Positions 1-5,825 of a DNA stretch of 6,318 nt are shown here, piece by piece. The DNA is from an uncultured Eubacteriales bacterium (lineage in GTDB: Bacteria; Bacillota; Clostridia; Oscillospirales; Acutalibacteraceae), in contig ONFW01000127.1 of the NCBI GenBank assembly GCA_900317215.1, positions 1 through 6,318 on the forward strand. Reading direction: 5' to 3'. The notes under the pieces are model-generated. The model saw only the letters and a program-made list of their open reading frames with translations. It did no database searches and had not been told where the DNA came from. The translations under genes and the position numbers were made by a program. Within the stretch, counting starts at the first letter, position 1. The number at the start of each line of letters is the position of its first letter.

Positions 1-750
1 AAGAATATCTCCGAAGATATTGGACGTAACAATAACGTCAAACTGCTTTGGGTTTCTGACAAGCTGCATAGCGCAGTTATCAACATAGAGATGGTTCAGC
101 TCGACCTCGGGATATTCCTCGGAAAGACGGATCATCGTCTCTCTCCACAATCTGGAGGAATCAAGAACATTCGCCTTATCAACGCTCGTAAGCTTCTTAT
201 TGCGCTTCATAGCCATATCAAATGCGACCCTGCCTATCCTTTCTATCTCATTCACGTTATATTTTTCCGTATCATAGGCAGCTCTGACTCCGTTTTCCTC
301 AACAGTCCCTCTCTCTCCAAAGTAGATACCGCCCGTCAGCTCTCTCACTATCATTATATCCATAGCGTCGCCGATGATATCGCTTCTCAGAGGAGACGCA
401 TCTCTCAGCGGCTCAAATATAACAGCGGGTCTGAGGTTAGCAAAGAGTCCCAATGCCCCTCTTATTCCCAAAAGTCCTGCCTCGGGTCTGTTATTACCGG
501 GCTGAGTGTCCCATTTAGGTCCACCAACAGCGCCTAAAAGCACCGAATCCGAAGCCAGGCATTTATCTATTGTTTCCTGTGGCAGCGGAACCCCTGTTGC
601 ATCGATCGCACAGCCTCCTAAAAGAGCATCTGTATAGGTCACCGTAAACCCGAATTTCTCTGCGGTCTTATCCAGCACCTTTACAGCCTCTCCGACGATC
701 TCCGGACCGATACCGTCTCCCCTGAGCAGGGTAATATTGTAGTTTTTCAT
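1..750 (-). CDS. leuB: 3-isopropylmalate dehydrogenase, 3' end cut by window edge
   Basis: Cytosolic NAD-dependent enzyme that oxidises and decarboxylates 3-isopropylmalate to 2-oxoisocaproate, the third step of leucine biosynthesis. The frame is open from the ATG at 750 to the left edge and gives 250 residues of a family normally about 350-365 long, so the C-terminal third is missing. Visible signatures: N-terminal LLRGDGIGPEIV (residues 8-19), GAVGGPKWD (73-81), the substrate arginines in GIRGALGLFANLRP (R97, R107), VRELTGGIYFGERG (R136, Y143), which is diagnostic for LeuB over isocitrate or tartrate dehydrogenases, the catalytic lysine in VDKANVL (K192), and metal-ligand aspartates in YVDN (D224) and FGDIL (D248). 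The start is fixed by AGGAGG at 759-764, 8 nt upstream. A strong promoter lies just upstream, so this is probably the first gene of its transcript. Identity is secure; the gene's end and any partners such as leuC or leuD lie outside the window. Confidence 0.97.
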   Translation of the reverse strand, partial: MKNYNITLLRGDGIGPEIVGEAVKVLDKTAEKFGFTVTYTDALLGGCAIDATGVPLPQETIDKCLASDSVLLGAVGGPKWDTQPGNNRPEAGLLGIRGALGLFANLRPAVIFEPLRDASPLRSDIIGDAMDIMIVRELTGGIYFGERGTVEENGVRAAYDTEKYNVNEIERIGRVAFDMAMKRNKKLTSVDKANVLDSSRLWRETMIRLSEEYPEVELNHLYVDNCAMQLVRNPKQFDVIVTSNIFGDIL

Positions 751-779
751 ATTTCTTTCCTCCTGTTATTGACTTTTTC

Positions 780-794
780 ACAGCATTACGCTGT
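780..794. promoter_or_regulatory. Small inverted repeat in the leuB leader
   Basis: ACAGC-ATTAC-GCTGT has two perfect 5-bp arms around a 5-base centre. It lies just downstream of the predicted leuB transcription start and about 15 bases before the Shine-Dalgarno. It could form a 5' stabilising hairpin in the leuB mRNA or be a repressor operator in the DNA. The arms are short enough for chance, so the role is inferred. Confidence 0.3.
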
Positions 795-807
795 TGTTCC
801 ACTTTAA

Positions 808-836
808 ATTATAATGCTCTTTATCCGATTAGTCAA
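808..836 (-). promoter_or_regulatory. Sigma-A promoter of leuB
   Basis: Read on the minus strand, the -35 is TTGACT (831-836), the spacer is exactly 17 bp and the -10 is a perfect TATAAT (808-813). Transcription should begin near 801, giving a leader of about 50 nt before the leuB ATG. That is too short for a T-box or a leader-peptide attenuator. A small inverted repeat (780-794) lies within this leader. Confidence 0.85.
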
Positions 837-971
837 GCATTTATGACCTTGACATATGAAACCCCACATTGTTTTTATCATATTTGCCACAAATACTCCG
901 CCCAAAGAAACGCACGCTCGGACATGAGGAATTTTTTCCACTTCATAATCGGATATTTCTCTCTGAAAAGC

Positions 972-1000
972 TTGCATATCACACAGTAAAGTGCTATCAT
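972..1000 (+). promoter_or_regulatory. Probable promoter of the TnpV-like gene
   Basis: TTGCAT (972-977), a 17-bp spacer and TATCAT (995-1000) make a plausible sigma-A promoter with a good -10 and a weak -35. The expected transcription start is near 1007, leaving a leader of about 25 nt that contains GGAGAG (1021-1026) just before the ATG at 1033. An 18-bp near-palindrome covers the -10 and start, which suggests repression. Confidence 0.6.
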
Positions 1001-1008
1001 GATATCAC
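991..1008. promoter_or_regulatory. 18-bp near-palindrome, candidate operator
   Basis: The sequence GTGCTATCATGATATCAC pairs with its own complement at 8 of 9 positions; only 994/1005 mismatches, and the central TATCATGATA is perfect. It contains the whole -10 of the downstream promoter and reaches the expected transcription start, the classic place for a dimeric repressor to bind. A direct repeat, ATATCACAC, occurs at 976-984 and 1002-1010, 26 bp apart, so a second half-site may overlap the -35. No regulator gene is visible nearby. Confidence 0.5.
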
Positions 1009-1032
1009 ACTAAATTTTAAGGAGAGATCATT

Positions 1033-1371
1033 ATGAATAACTCAAGCACAGGCACACCCTCAAAAAGAAAGAGAATAGTCATCGACGAGAAGGTCATCGG
1101 TCATTACGGAGCTCTCAGACTGAAATACATCAGAGAATATAAGAAAAAGCTCTACCGTGAGCTTCGCACCGAGGGTACGATCAACGAGTACCTCATCAGT
1201 ATAAACGCCTCAGCCTGTGAAGCATACAATAATATACTGAGGCAATATGTCGAAAAAGAAGGCTTGACCGAAACATTCCGAAAAAATGCTCCTGAAGAAT
1301 ATGAAAGCAGAATGAACACTATCAGGCTCGAAGTCGGGGAGATCATTCTCCACGACTATGTGTATTATTAA
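1033..1371 (+). CDS. tnpV: TnpV-like transposon-associated protein
   Basis: A 112-residue protein resembling the TnpV family (transposon-encoded protein, Pfam TnpV), small proteins carried by integrative elements and transposons of Clostridia, with no established biochemical role. The family pattern is visible in order: a GxYGxLRxxYIxEYKKxLYxxL segment (about 24-44), an E-Y-L-x-x-I-N block (51-57), EKEGLTETFRK (74-84), the EEYESRMNTIR stretch (88-98) and the closing EIILHDYVYY (103-112), matching the usual EEIVLxELIYS ending. The N-terminal 20 residues are polar and basic (KRKR at 11-14) and diverge from the family. The start has GGAGAG 6 nt upstream. No transposase, recombinase or excisionase is encoded next to it, so it appears to be an orphan or a remnant of a mobile element. 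The family call rests on remembered motif order, not on a search. Confidence 0.75.
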   Translation: MNNSSTGTPSKRKRIVIDEKVIGHYGALRLKYIREYKKKLYRELRTEGTINEYLISINASACEAYNNILRQYVEKEGLTETFRKNAPEEYESRMNTIRLEVGEIILHDYVYY

Positions 1372-1763
1372 TAAGCATAGCGGGGCTTCCGGCTTCTTTG
1401 TCGGAACGAATTTCATTGTAATAAACGCAGAAAAATCGGCTGAATTTTCCTCTGTTACACTGTCCCTGCTGTAATTAATAATAGAAAAGCTAAAAGAGAG
1501 AGTATAAGAACAACGCTCGGAAAAAATCATAAATAATCGTGGTTTTTGAAATGAAGGTCAGATAAAAATCATTCCATTCAGGCAGTTTTTGCGATATGCT
1601 AATTATCTCAATGATGAGAACGTCAAAAAATTATTTAAGAAGGTACCAAACAATGAGTGCGCGACTCCGTCAACGACGCCGAGGGCTTTAAAGCAACACC
1701 GCATTATCGAAGAACGATCCATGTAAGATCTATTCAAAACAATTATATAAGGAGGAAATCATA
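1372..1763. other. Gene-poor interval, possible decayed coding remnant
   Basis: No intact gene is seen in these 392 bases. A stretch at 1550-1726 reads open on the plus strand for 58 codons with protein-like composition (for example FRQFLRYANYLNDENVKKLF) but has no credible start. From 1658 a second frame reads VRDSVNDAEGFKATP in locally GC-richer sequence and then runs to a TAA. Together these could be pieces of one frameshifted gene, but neither is recognised. A weak hairpin (TTCCG/CGGAA, 1387-1406) follows the TnpV gene without a T-run. The last bases hold AAGGAGG (1749-1755), the ribosome binding site of the next gene. No clear promoter for that gene was found. Confidence 0.35.
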
Positions 1764-2671
1764 ATGAAAGGAAATATACTGAAAAAGATCGGCAGCTTAG
1801 CTTTATCGCTCATGATCACGACAGGTGCAGGAGCTGCAGCAGTAATGTCCGCGTCAGTCATGCCTCAGGCAAGCCTTACCGCTTATGCGGAAGCCTACGA
1901 AGATTACGAATATGAAATACTTAATGACGAAACCATTAAAATCAGCAATTATAACGGTTCAGAGACATCGGTAAACATACCCTCGACAATTGACGGGAAG
2001 CCAGTGACAAGCATCGGGGGTTGTGCGTTTGAATGCTGCACAAACCTGACCTCCGTCACCATACCGGACAGCGTGACAAGTATCGGATCCGGCGTTTTAG
2101 AGACACACCATTTTATAATAACCAAATAAGTGATTTTATTATGGCAGGAAATGTGCTGATAGATTATCAAGGCATGGCAGATGCGGTCACCATTCCTGAC
2201 AACGTGACAAGCATCGGTGAGAAGGCGTTTGTCGGCTGCGAAATCCTCTCCGTCACTATACCGGACAGTGTTATAAGCATCGGGAAGGATGCGTTTTCCG
2301 GCTGCACAAACCTGAACGAAGTGAATTATTGCGGTACAGAAGAAAGCTTTAAGAGAATAGATATGGACGATGATACGCGAAACATACTTACCCCTCTTAT
2401 AAAGTATGAAGCAAAGCCTCTTTCATCAACTCCTGTATCTGACCCAGTGACCTCGCAACCGCAGGAAAGCACAAACGACACAGGCAAGTCAACAGCACCC
2501 AATTCCTCCCCTCAGACAGACAACAGCCATATACAAAGTGATTCAAATAATACAGCAGTTATCGTGATCGTTGTTGTCAGCCTTGCCGCAGCTATAGCGG
2601 CAGGCATCATCATTGCCGTAATACTTGTAAACAAGAGCAAAAAACAAGGTCCCGGTAAACAACAGCACTGA
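1764..2671 (+). pseudogene. BspA-like leucine-rich-repeat surface protein, frameshifted
   Basis: The gene starts at an ATG 8 nt after AAGGAGG. Frame one encodes a signal peptide (KKIGSLALSLMITTGAGAAA, cleavage probably after LTAYA near residue 42) and the first LRR_5 repeats (SVTIPDSVTSIG), then runs into an unrelated tail and a stop at 2127-2129. The continuation lies in another frame: TPFYNNQISDF, two more repeats, a Ser/Thr/Pro/Gln-rich linker, a membrane anchor of about 26 hydrophobic residues (2552-2630) and a basic tail with NKSKK, ending at 2671. Restoring one base near 2094-2095 (GGC G-T TTT) would rejoin the frames into about 302 residues. The repeat spacing supports this: the VTSIG units start at 2004, 2073, 2204 and 2270, so the steps are 69, 131 and 66, and only the step across the break is not a multiple of three. 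An intact version would be a secreted, membrane-anchored repeat protein, perhaps for adhesion. A sequencing error cannot be excluded. Confidence 0.8.
2004..2318 (+). repeat. LRR_5-coding repeats
   Basis: Four DNA-level copies of the unit that encodes V(T/I)SIG, usually preceded by a VTIPD-type segment, begin at 2004, 2073, 2204 and 2270. Pairs of copies share long near-identical stretches, such as CCGTCAC(C/T)ATACCGGACAG at 2053 and 2250 and GGCTGCACAAACCTGA-like segments at 2034 and 2300. The units are 22-23 codons long, and the second step is a double-length unit of 44 codons less one base. Repeats of this kind recombine easily and are the probable route to variation in repeat number. Confidence 0.75.
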
Positions 2672-2679
2672 TTATTGAT

Positions 2680-2838
2680 ATGAGTCTTCCTAACACCGCA
2701 AGGGAGTATTAAACGACCAGGCTCAGGCTTGCAGAGCAGCATCCTGATAACAGAATCGCTTACACAGGCAGCAAGAAAGATGTTATAGGCAGGCTGCTTG
2801 CTGAAACTCGTGTGTGTCAGAATAAGTATTGTAAATAA
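2680..2838 (+). pseudogene. Possible degraded small reading frame, unrecognised
   Basis: Between the LRR gene and the next gene, one plus-strand frame reads 10 codons from an ATG at 2680, hits a TAA at 2710-2712, and then stays open for 41 more codons of protein-like sequence (LAEQHPDNRIAYTGSKKDVI) up to a TAA that overlaps the next ribosome binding site. It has no convincing Shine-Dalgarno of its own. It may be a decayed fragment of a longer gene or an open frame by chance. No family was recognised, and the interval shows no clear promoter or terminator. Confidence 0.25.
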
Positions 2839-2849
2839 GGAGTGTAAAA

Positions 2850-3488
2850 ATGGCTTTCGATTATAAAAAAGAGTATAAGGAATTCTATTTACCGAAGAAC
2901 AAGCCGTCTATTGTGGATATTCCAAAGATGAACTATATCGCTGTGCGTGGAAAGGGCGACCCTAATGCAGAGGGAGGCGAATATAAACAGGCTATCGGTC
3001 TTCTGTATGGTATTGCGTATACGATCAAAATGAGCAAAAAGACAGATCATCAGATCGATGGCTTTTTTGATTATGTTGTACCACCCCTTGAAGGCTTCTG
3101 GTGGCAGGAAGGTATAAACGGCATAGACTATTCACACAAAGAAGATTTTTGCTGGGTAGCCCTGATACGCCTGCCGGATTTTGTAACAAAAGCGGATTTT
3201 GACTGGGCTGTCGAAGAAGCGACAAGAAAAAAGAAAACAGACTTTTCTAAGGTTGAGCTTCTGACTTATAACGAGGGCTTGTGCGTACAGTGTATGCACA
3301 TTGGTCCTTACGATAACGAGCCTGCAACTGTTGAGCTTATGGATAGCTTCGCACAGGAAAACGGCTATGTGACCGACATATCCGATACCCGTTATCATCA
3401 TGAAATATACCTGAGCGATGCAAGAAAGGTCGCCCCCGAAAAGCTGAAAACAGTTATCAGACATCCGATCAGAAAAGCAGATGATTAA
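2850..3488 (+). CDS. GyrI-like small-molecule-binding domain protein
   Basis: A 212-residue soluble protein made of a single GyrI-like domain without the AraC or MerR DNA-binding part often fused to it. Family features seen: the opening IPKMNYIAVRGKGDPN (24-39), PLEGFWWQEG (79-88) with paired tryptophans that may line the pocket, HIGPYDNEPATVELM (150-164), and the C-terminal RYHHEIYLSD (181-190) followed by a conserved-looking KLKTVIRHPI. Stand-alone GyrI-like proteins of this type bind planar or lipophilic molecules, and some characterised members hydrolyse cyclopropane-containing genotoxins. Which role applies here cannot be read from the sequence. The start has TAAGGAG (2836-2842), 7 nt upstream. 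The stop overlaps the start of the downstream phosphatidyltransferase by 8 bp, so the two are translated together. No dedicated promoter was identified upstream. Confidence 0.85.
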   Translation: MAFDYKKEYKEFYLPKNKPSIVDIPKMNYIAVRGKGDPNAEGGEYKQAIGLLYGIAYTIKMSKKTDHQIDGFFDYVVPPLEGFWWQEGINGIDYSHKEDFCWVALIRLPDFVTKADFDWAVEEATRKKKTDFSKVELLTYNEGLCVQCMHIGPYDNEPATVELMDSFAQENGYVTDISDTRYHHEIYLSDARKVAPEKLKTVIRHPIRKADD

Positions 3489-3987
3489 CGCAGCAAACAT
3501 CATAACGGGCTTCCGTATTGTTTTCAGTGCAGTGTTGTTGCTCTGCCCTGTATTTTCACCTGTGTTCTATATTCTGTATCTTGCGGCAGGAATTACAGAT
3601 ATGATAGACGGCACAGTTGCCAGAAAAACCAATACAGTCAGCAAATCCGGCGAAAGGCTTGATACTATAGCAGATCTTATATTTGTAGCAGTCTGCTTTA
3701 TCAAGCTGATACCTGCACTTGACATTCCGTTATGGCTTTATATATGGCTCGCAGTCATTGTGCTTATCAGGGTCGTCAGTATCATTTCAGGTTTCGTGAC
3801 AGAAAAAAGATTCATCATTCTTCATACAACAATGAATAAGCTGACCGGTGCCTTGCTGTTTATTTTGCCGTTTACTCTGCAATTTGTCGATCTGTCATAC
3901 AGTGCGGCTATTGCCTGTTGTTTTGCGACCTTTGCAGCAGTTCAGGAAGGACATTACATCAGAGCCGGAAAAATCAATAAAACATAG
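3481..3987 (+). CDS. CDP-alcohol phosphatidyltransferase family membrane protein
   Basis: A 168-residue integral membrane enzyme of the CDP-alcohol phosphatidyltransferase family, which transfers a phosphatidyl or similar group from a CDP-linked donor to an alcohol acceptor, as in PgsA. The family signature D-x2-DG-x2-AR-x8-G-x3-D-x3-D is complete: D40, D43, G44, A47, R48, G57, D61 and D65, so the metal and CDP site should be functional. Hydrophobic segments before and after it (about 13-37, 62-82, 86-106, 118-135, 138-152) fit the family's six-helix fold. The N-terminal NIITGFRIVFS matches the usual N-x-L-T-x-x-R start. The ATG lies inside the end of the GyrI-like gene (8-bp overlap) and lacks a strong separate Shine-Dalgarno, which points to translational coupling. 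The acceptor alcohol cannot be assigned; it may not be the housekeeping PgsA, given its partner. A strong terminator follows directly. Confidence 0.92.
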   Translation: MINAANIITGFRIVFSAVLLLCPVFSPVFYILYLAAGITDMIDGTVARKTNTVSKSGERLDTIADLIFVAVCFIKLIPALDIPLWLYIWLAVIVLIRVVSIISGFVTEKRFIILHTTMNKLTGALLFILPFTLQFVDLSYSAAIACCFATFAAVQEGHYIRAGKINKT

Positions 3988-3991
3988 AGAA

Positions 3992-4037
3992 GCCGTGTTT
4001 CCCGAAAACAAAGCAGGAAACACGGCAATAAATTTTT
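3992..4037 (+). terminator. Rho-independent terminator of the GyrI/phosphatidyltransferase unit
   Basis: GCCGTGTTTCC (3992-4002) and GGAAACACGGC (4016-4026) form a perfect 11-bp stem with a 13-base A-rich loop, followed by AATAAATTTTT (4027-4037). It begins 4 bases after the phosphatidyltransferase stop. Confidence 0.93.
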
Positions 4038-4065
4038 GTTGGTCAATTATTTTTCGCTTGACCTC

Positions 4066-4106
4066 AAAAAAAGCTCCGCCCGACTTCCTGTTGAGAGGTC
4101 GGACGG
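4066..4106 (-). terminator. Rho-independent terminator of the DUF6765/DUF308 operon
   Basis: On the minus strand CCGTCCGAC (4106-4098) pairs with GTCGGGCGG (4084-4076) over 9 bp, including one G-U pair, around a 13-base loop, followed by AGC and seven Ts (4072-4066). On the plus strand the same position would be a C-A mismatch, so the element is oriented for the minus-strand genes. It starts 16 bases after the DUF308 stop. Confidence 0.9.
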
Positions 4107-4122
4107 GATACTCCTGTATTTA

Positions 4123-4665
4123 TTATTGTATGTAAACCATGGCTGTCTTGCGGAAAGCCGCTATGATGCGCATGACCGCAGAATATAACAGGCTTATGGA
4201 ATAGCCGTAGATCAACAGCTCGGTGGTACCAGCGATCAGCCCAATGCATAGCAGCGTGACGGTGAATATCAGACTGATAATGCCGTTTACAAGCCTGCCC
4301 TTCCACGCCCTCGCTCCGAAACGCTTTGCCTCCAGCGCCCGCAGGACGCTTATGGCGCCGCTGAAGCCGTAAATGCCCATAAGATAAAGCATGATGACAA
4401 ACGAGGACATTCCCGACAGGCCGGCGGTGAATATTGCTAAATCAAGTATTATCAGCGAACGGTACAGAATGGCTTTTCCTCCCACCATATGGCGCGCCAT
4501 GGTAGTATAATACCACAGCATCCGCACTCCGTACAGAACCAGTGTCAGGCATAGTATAGCGGTTATCAGATTGGCGCTCGTATCCGGAAAAACTGACAAT
4601 ATCAGCGCCACAAGCATCAGCCCCATGCCGATCAGAATGTTTTTCATACGCTGCCAGCTGCTCAT
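4123..4665 (-). CDS. DUF308 / HdeD-like six-helix membrane protein
   Basis: A 180-residue, strongly hydrophobic protein with about six membrane segments (near 8-26, 32-52, 67-83, 87-107, 125-145 and 149-168), arranged as repeated helix pairs as in the DUF308 (HdeD-like) family. HdeD itself is an acid-resistance membrane protein of enterobacteria, but clostridial members have no assigned function, so no specific role is claimed. Short basic loops (ALEAKRFGARAWKGR, 110-124) separate the helices. The ATG overlaps the TGA of the upstream DUF6765 gene as ATGA, and AAGGAG (4674-4679, minus strand) sits 8 nt before it inside that gene's 3' end. It is therefore the last gene of a tightly coupled operon, with a terminator directly behind it. 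The family call rests on topology and composition. Confidence 0.7.
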   Translation of the reverse strand: MSSWQRMKNILIGMGLMLVALILSVFPDTSANLITAILCLTLVLYGVRMLWYYTTMARHMVGGKAILYRSLIILDLAIFTAGLSGMSSFVIMLYLMGIYGFSGAISVLRALEAKRFGARAWKGRLVNGIISLIFTVTLLCIGLIAGTTELLIYGYSISLLYSAVMRIIAAFRKTAMVYIQ

Positions 4666-5825
4666 GGCTTATTCTCCTTTCTGTCATTCATCTGCTTGCG
4701 GAACGCCCGTCGTCCCGCAAGCTTTTTTTCGTGATCTACGGAATATCCTGCAAGCTTGCTGCCTGAATTGAAGATCTGGTTGGTGACCATGCTTTTCTGC
4801 GCAAGAGCAGCAATAATAAATTTACCGATGAAGGTATTGTCCTTCTGATCCTTCGGCGCAGATTTGTATTCTCCCTGATATCGGTTCAGATCAAATGGGT
4901 CAATAGTCTTTCCGGAGAGCTTTTCTCCCAGCGCCCGCCAGTCCTCCGAGGCATCCGGCTGACGCTTGCGGATAATACTGTCTACTTCCTGTATGTGGGG
5001 TTGGACAGAATCCGTATCATATTGCTCTGTTTCAAATTCATTATAGATCCCCCGCAGATATTTCATGGCATAGACCATCTGGCAAAAGGCGTGATGATAG
5101 TCCGAAGGATTATCCTTTGTATATTCCTCATATTCCGCCCATGCCGGCAAATACTGATAGCGGATAAAGCTGTAATCCGGCAGATGTCCGGCTCTGCCGT
5201 GGCCTAAATTCATAATTGAGTTTTCATTATCCTGGTGGAGACTGCTGGTATATATACAGTTCTCTAAATCGTCCGGAAGAGAAGCGCTGTGACGGAAGGT
5301 GATCTTGCGTCGTACATCTCCGTCCTCCCCGGGCAAAAGCTCATAGAAATGATAATTGGTATTATTGATGACCATGGAGGGCGTCCCCGCAAAATATGTA
5401 TGCGCCCATGTGTCCGCTAAAATATGCATGGCAAGTCCTGCTGCCTGAAGCGGCTTATCCTTTGCCAGCTCGACGGTCATTTTCAGCAGTTTGCCGTTGG
5501 GTCCGCAGATAAGACGGTATTTATTAAGGTATTTTTTTGAGCATGGCACGGGAGGCTTGGCGCTGAGATCTCGTGGAAGAAAATGAAAGGACGACCATAT
5601 CCTTGTGATATCCTGAAGCCCTATGATATCCGTTCTTGCCTCCATCAATTCTAACTGAAGCTGTGTTGTTGCGGCGGAGAGAGGCGCACCAAGCTCCCGG
5701 AGGAGCGTTTTACAGCACAGATCCACCAATTGATCGCTGTAGCTTATGGTCATAGCCTCCTCGTGAGAATAGCCTGCTATGATCGAAGCACAGTAGGTAG
5801 CATAATAGTGAAAATCAGAATTCAT
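4662..5825 (-). CDS. DUF6765 family protein, phospholipase C-like His/Asp motif
   Basis: A 387-residue protein with no signal peptide or membrane segment, so probably cytosolic. It matches the DUF6765 pattern: the opening DFHYY (H6), a Q-x-V-D site near D31-D35, SSFHFLPRDL (H81), AMHILADTWAHTYFAG with an H134-x3-D138-x3-H142 triad, and GHGRAGHLPDYSF (H209, H214, D217). This clustering of His and Asp on likely helices recalls the zinc-binding all-alpha fold of bacterial phospholipase C and S1/P1 nucleases. A metal-dependent phosphoesterase role is therefore plausible, but it is inferred. The C-terminal 80 residues are charged and less family-like. AAGGAG (5832-5837, minus strand) lies 6 nt before the ATG. 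The gene overlaps the upstream membrane-protein gene by 11 bp and the downstream DUF308 gene by 4 bp. Confidence 0.8.
   Translation of the reverse strand: MNSDFHYYATYCASIIAGYSHEEAMTISYSDQLVDLCCKTLLRELGAPLSAATTQLQLELMEARTDIIGLQDITRIWSSFHFLPRDLSAKPPVPCSKKYLNKYRLICGPNGKLLKMTVELAKDKPLQAAGLAMHILADTWAHTYFAGTPSMVINNTNYHFYELLPGEDGDVRRKITFRHSASLPDDLENCIYTSSLHQDNENSIMNLGHGRAGHLPDYSFIRYQYLPAWAEYEEYTKDNPSDYHHAFCQMVYAMKYLRGIYNEFETEQYDTDSVQPHIQEVDSIIRKRQPDASEDWRALGEKLSGKTIDPFDLNRYQGEYKSAPKDQKDNTFIGKFIIAALAQKSMVTNQIFNSGSKLAGYSVDHEKKLAGRRAFRKQMNDRKENKP

Noticed and set aside
91..537. Plus-strand open frame of 148 codons inside leuB
   Set aside because: It lies antisense to a clearly identified leuB, lacks a ribosome binding site and has no recognisable protein features.
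849..878. Alternative plus-strand promoter, TTGACA with an 18-bp gap to TTTTAT
   Set aside because: The -35 is perfect but the -10 is weak, and it would leave a leader of about 150 nt; the 972-1000 promoter fits the TnpV gene better.
1387..1406. Hairpin after the TnpV gene as a terminator
   Set aside because: It has only 5 paired bases, a 10-base loop and no T-run.
1210..1530. Minus-strand open frame over the TnpV gene
   Set aside because: It shadows the plus-strand gene, without a start signal or a recognisable domain.
2088..2100. Programmed -1 frameshifting in the LRR gene
   Set aside because: The site reads GGC GTT TTA, which is not a canonical slippery heptamer, and no stimulatory hairpin was seen; a one-base deletion explains the repeat spacing better.
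4041..4063. GGTCAA/TTGACC hairpin between the two terminators
   Set aside because: The 6-bp stem has no T-run on either strand; probably incidental.
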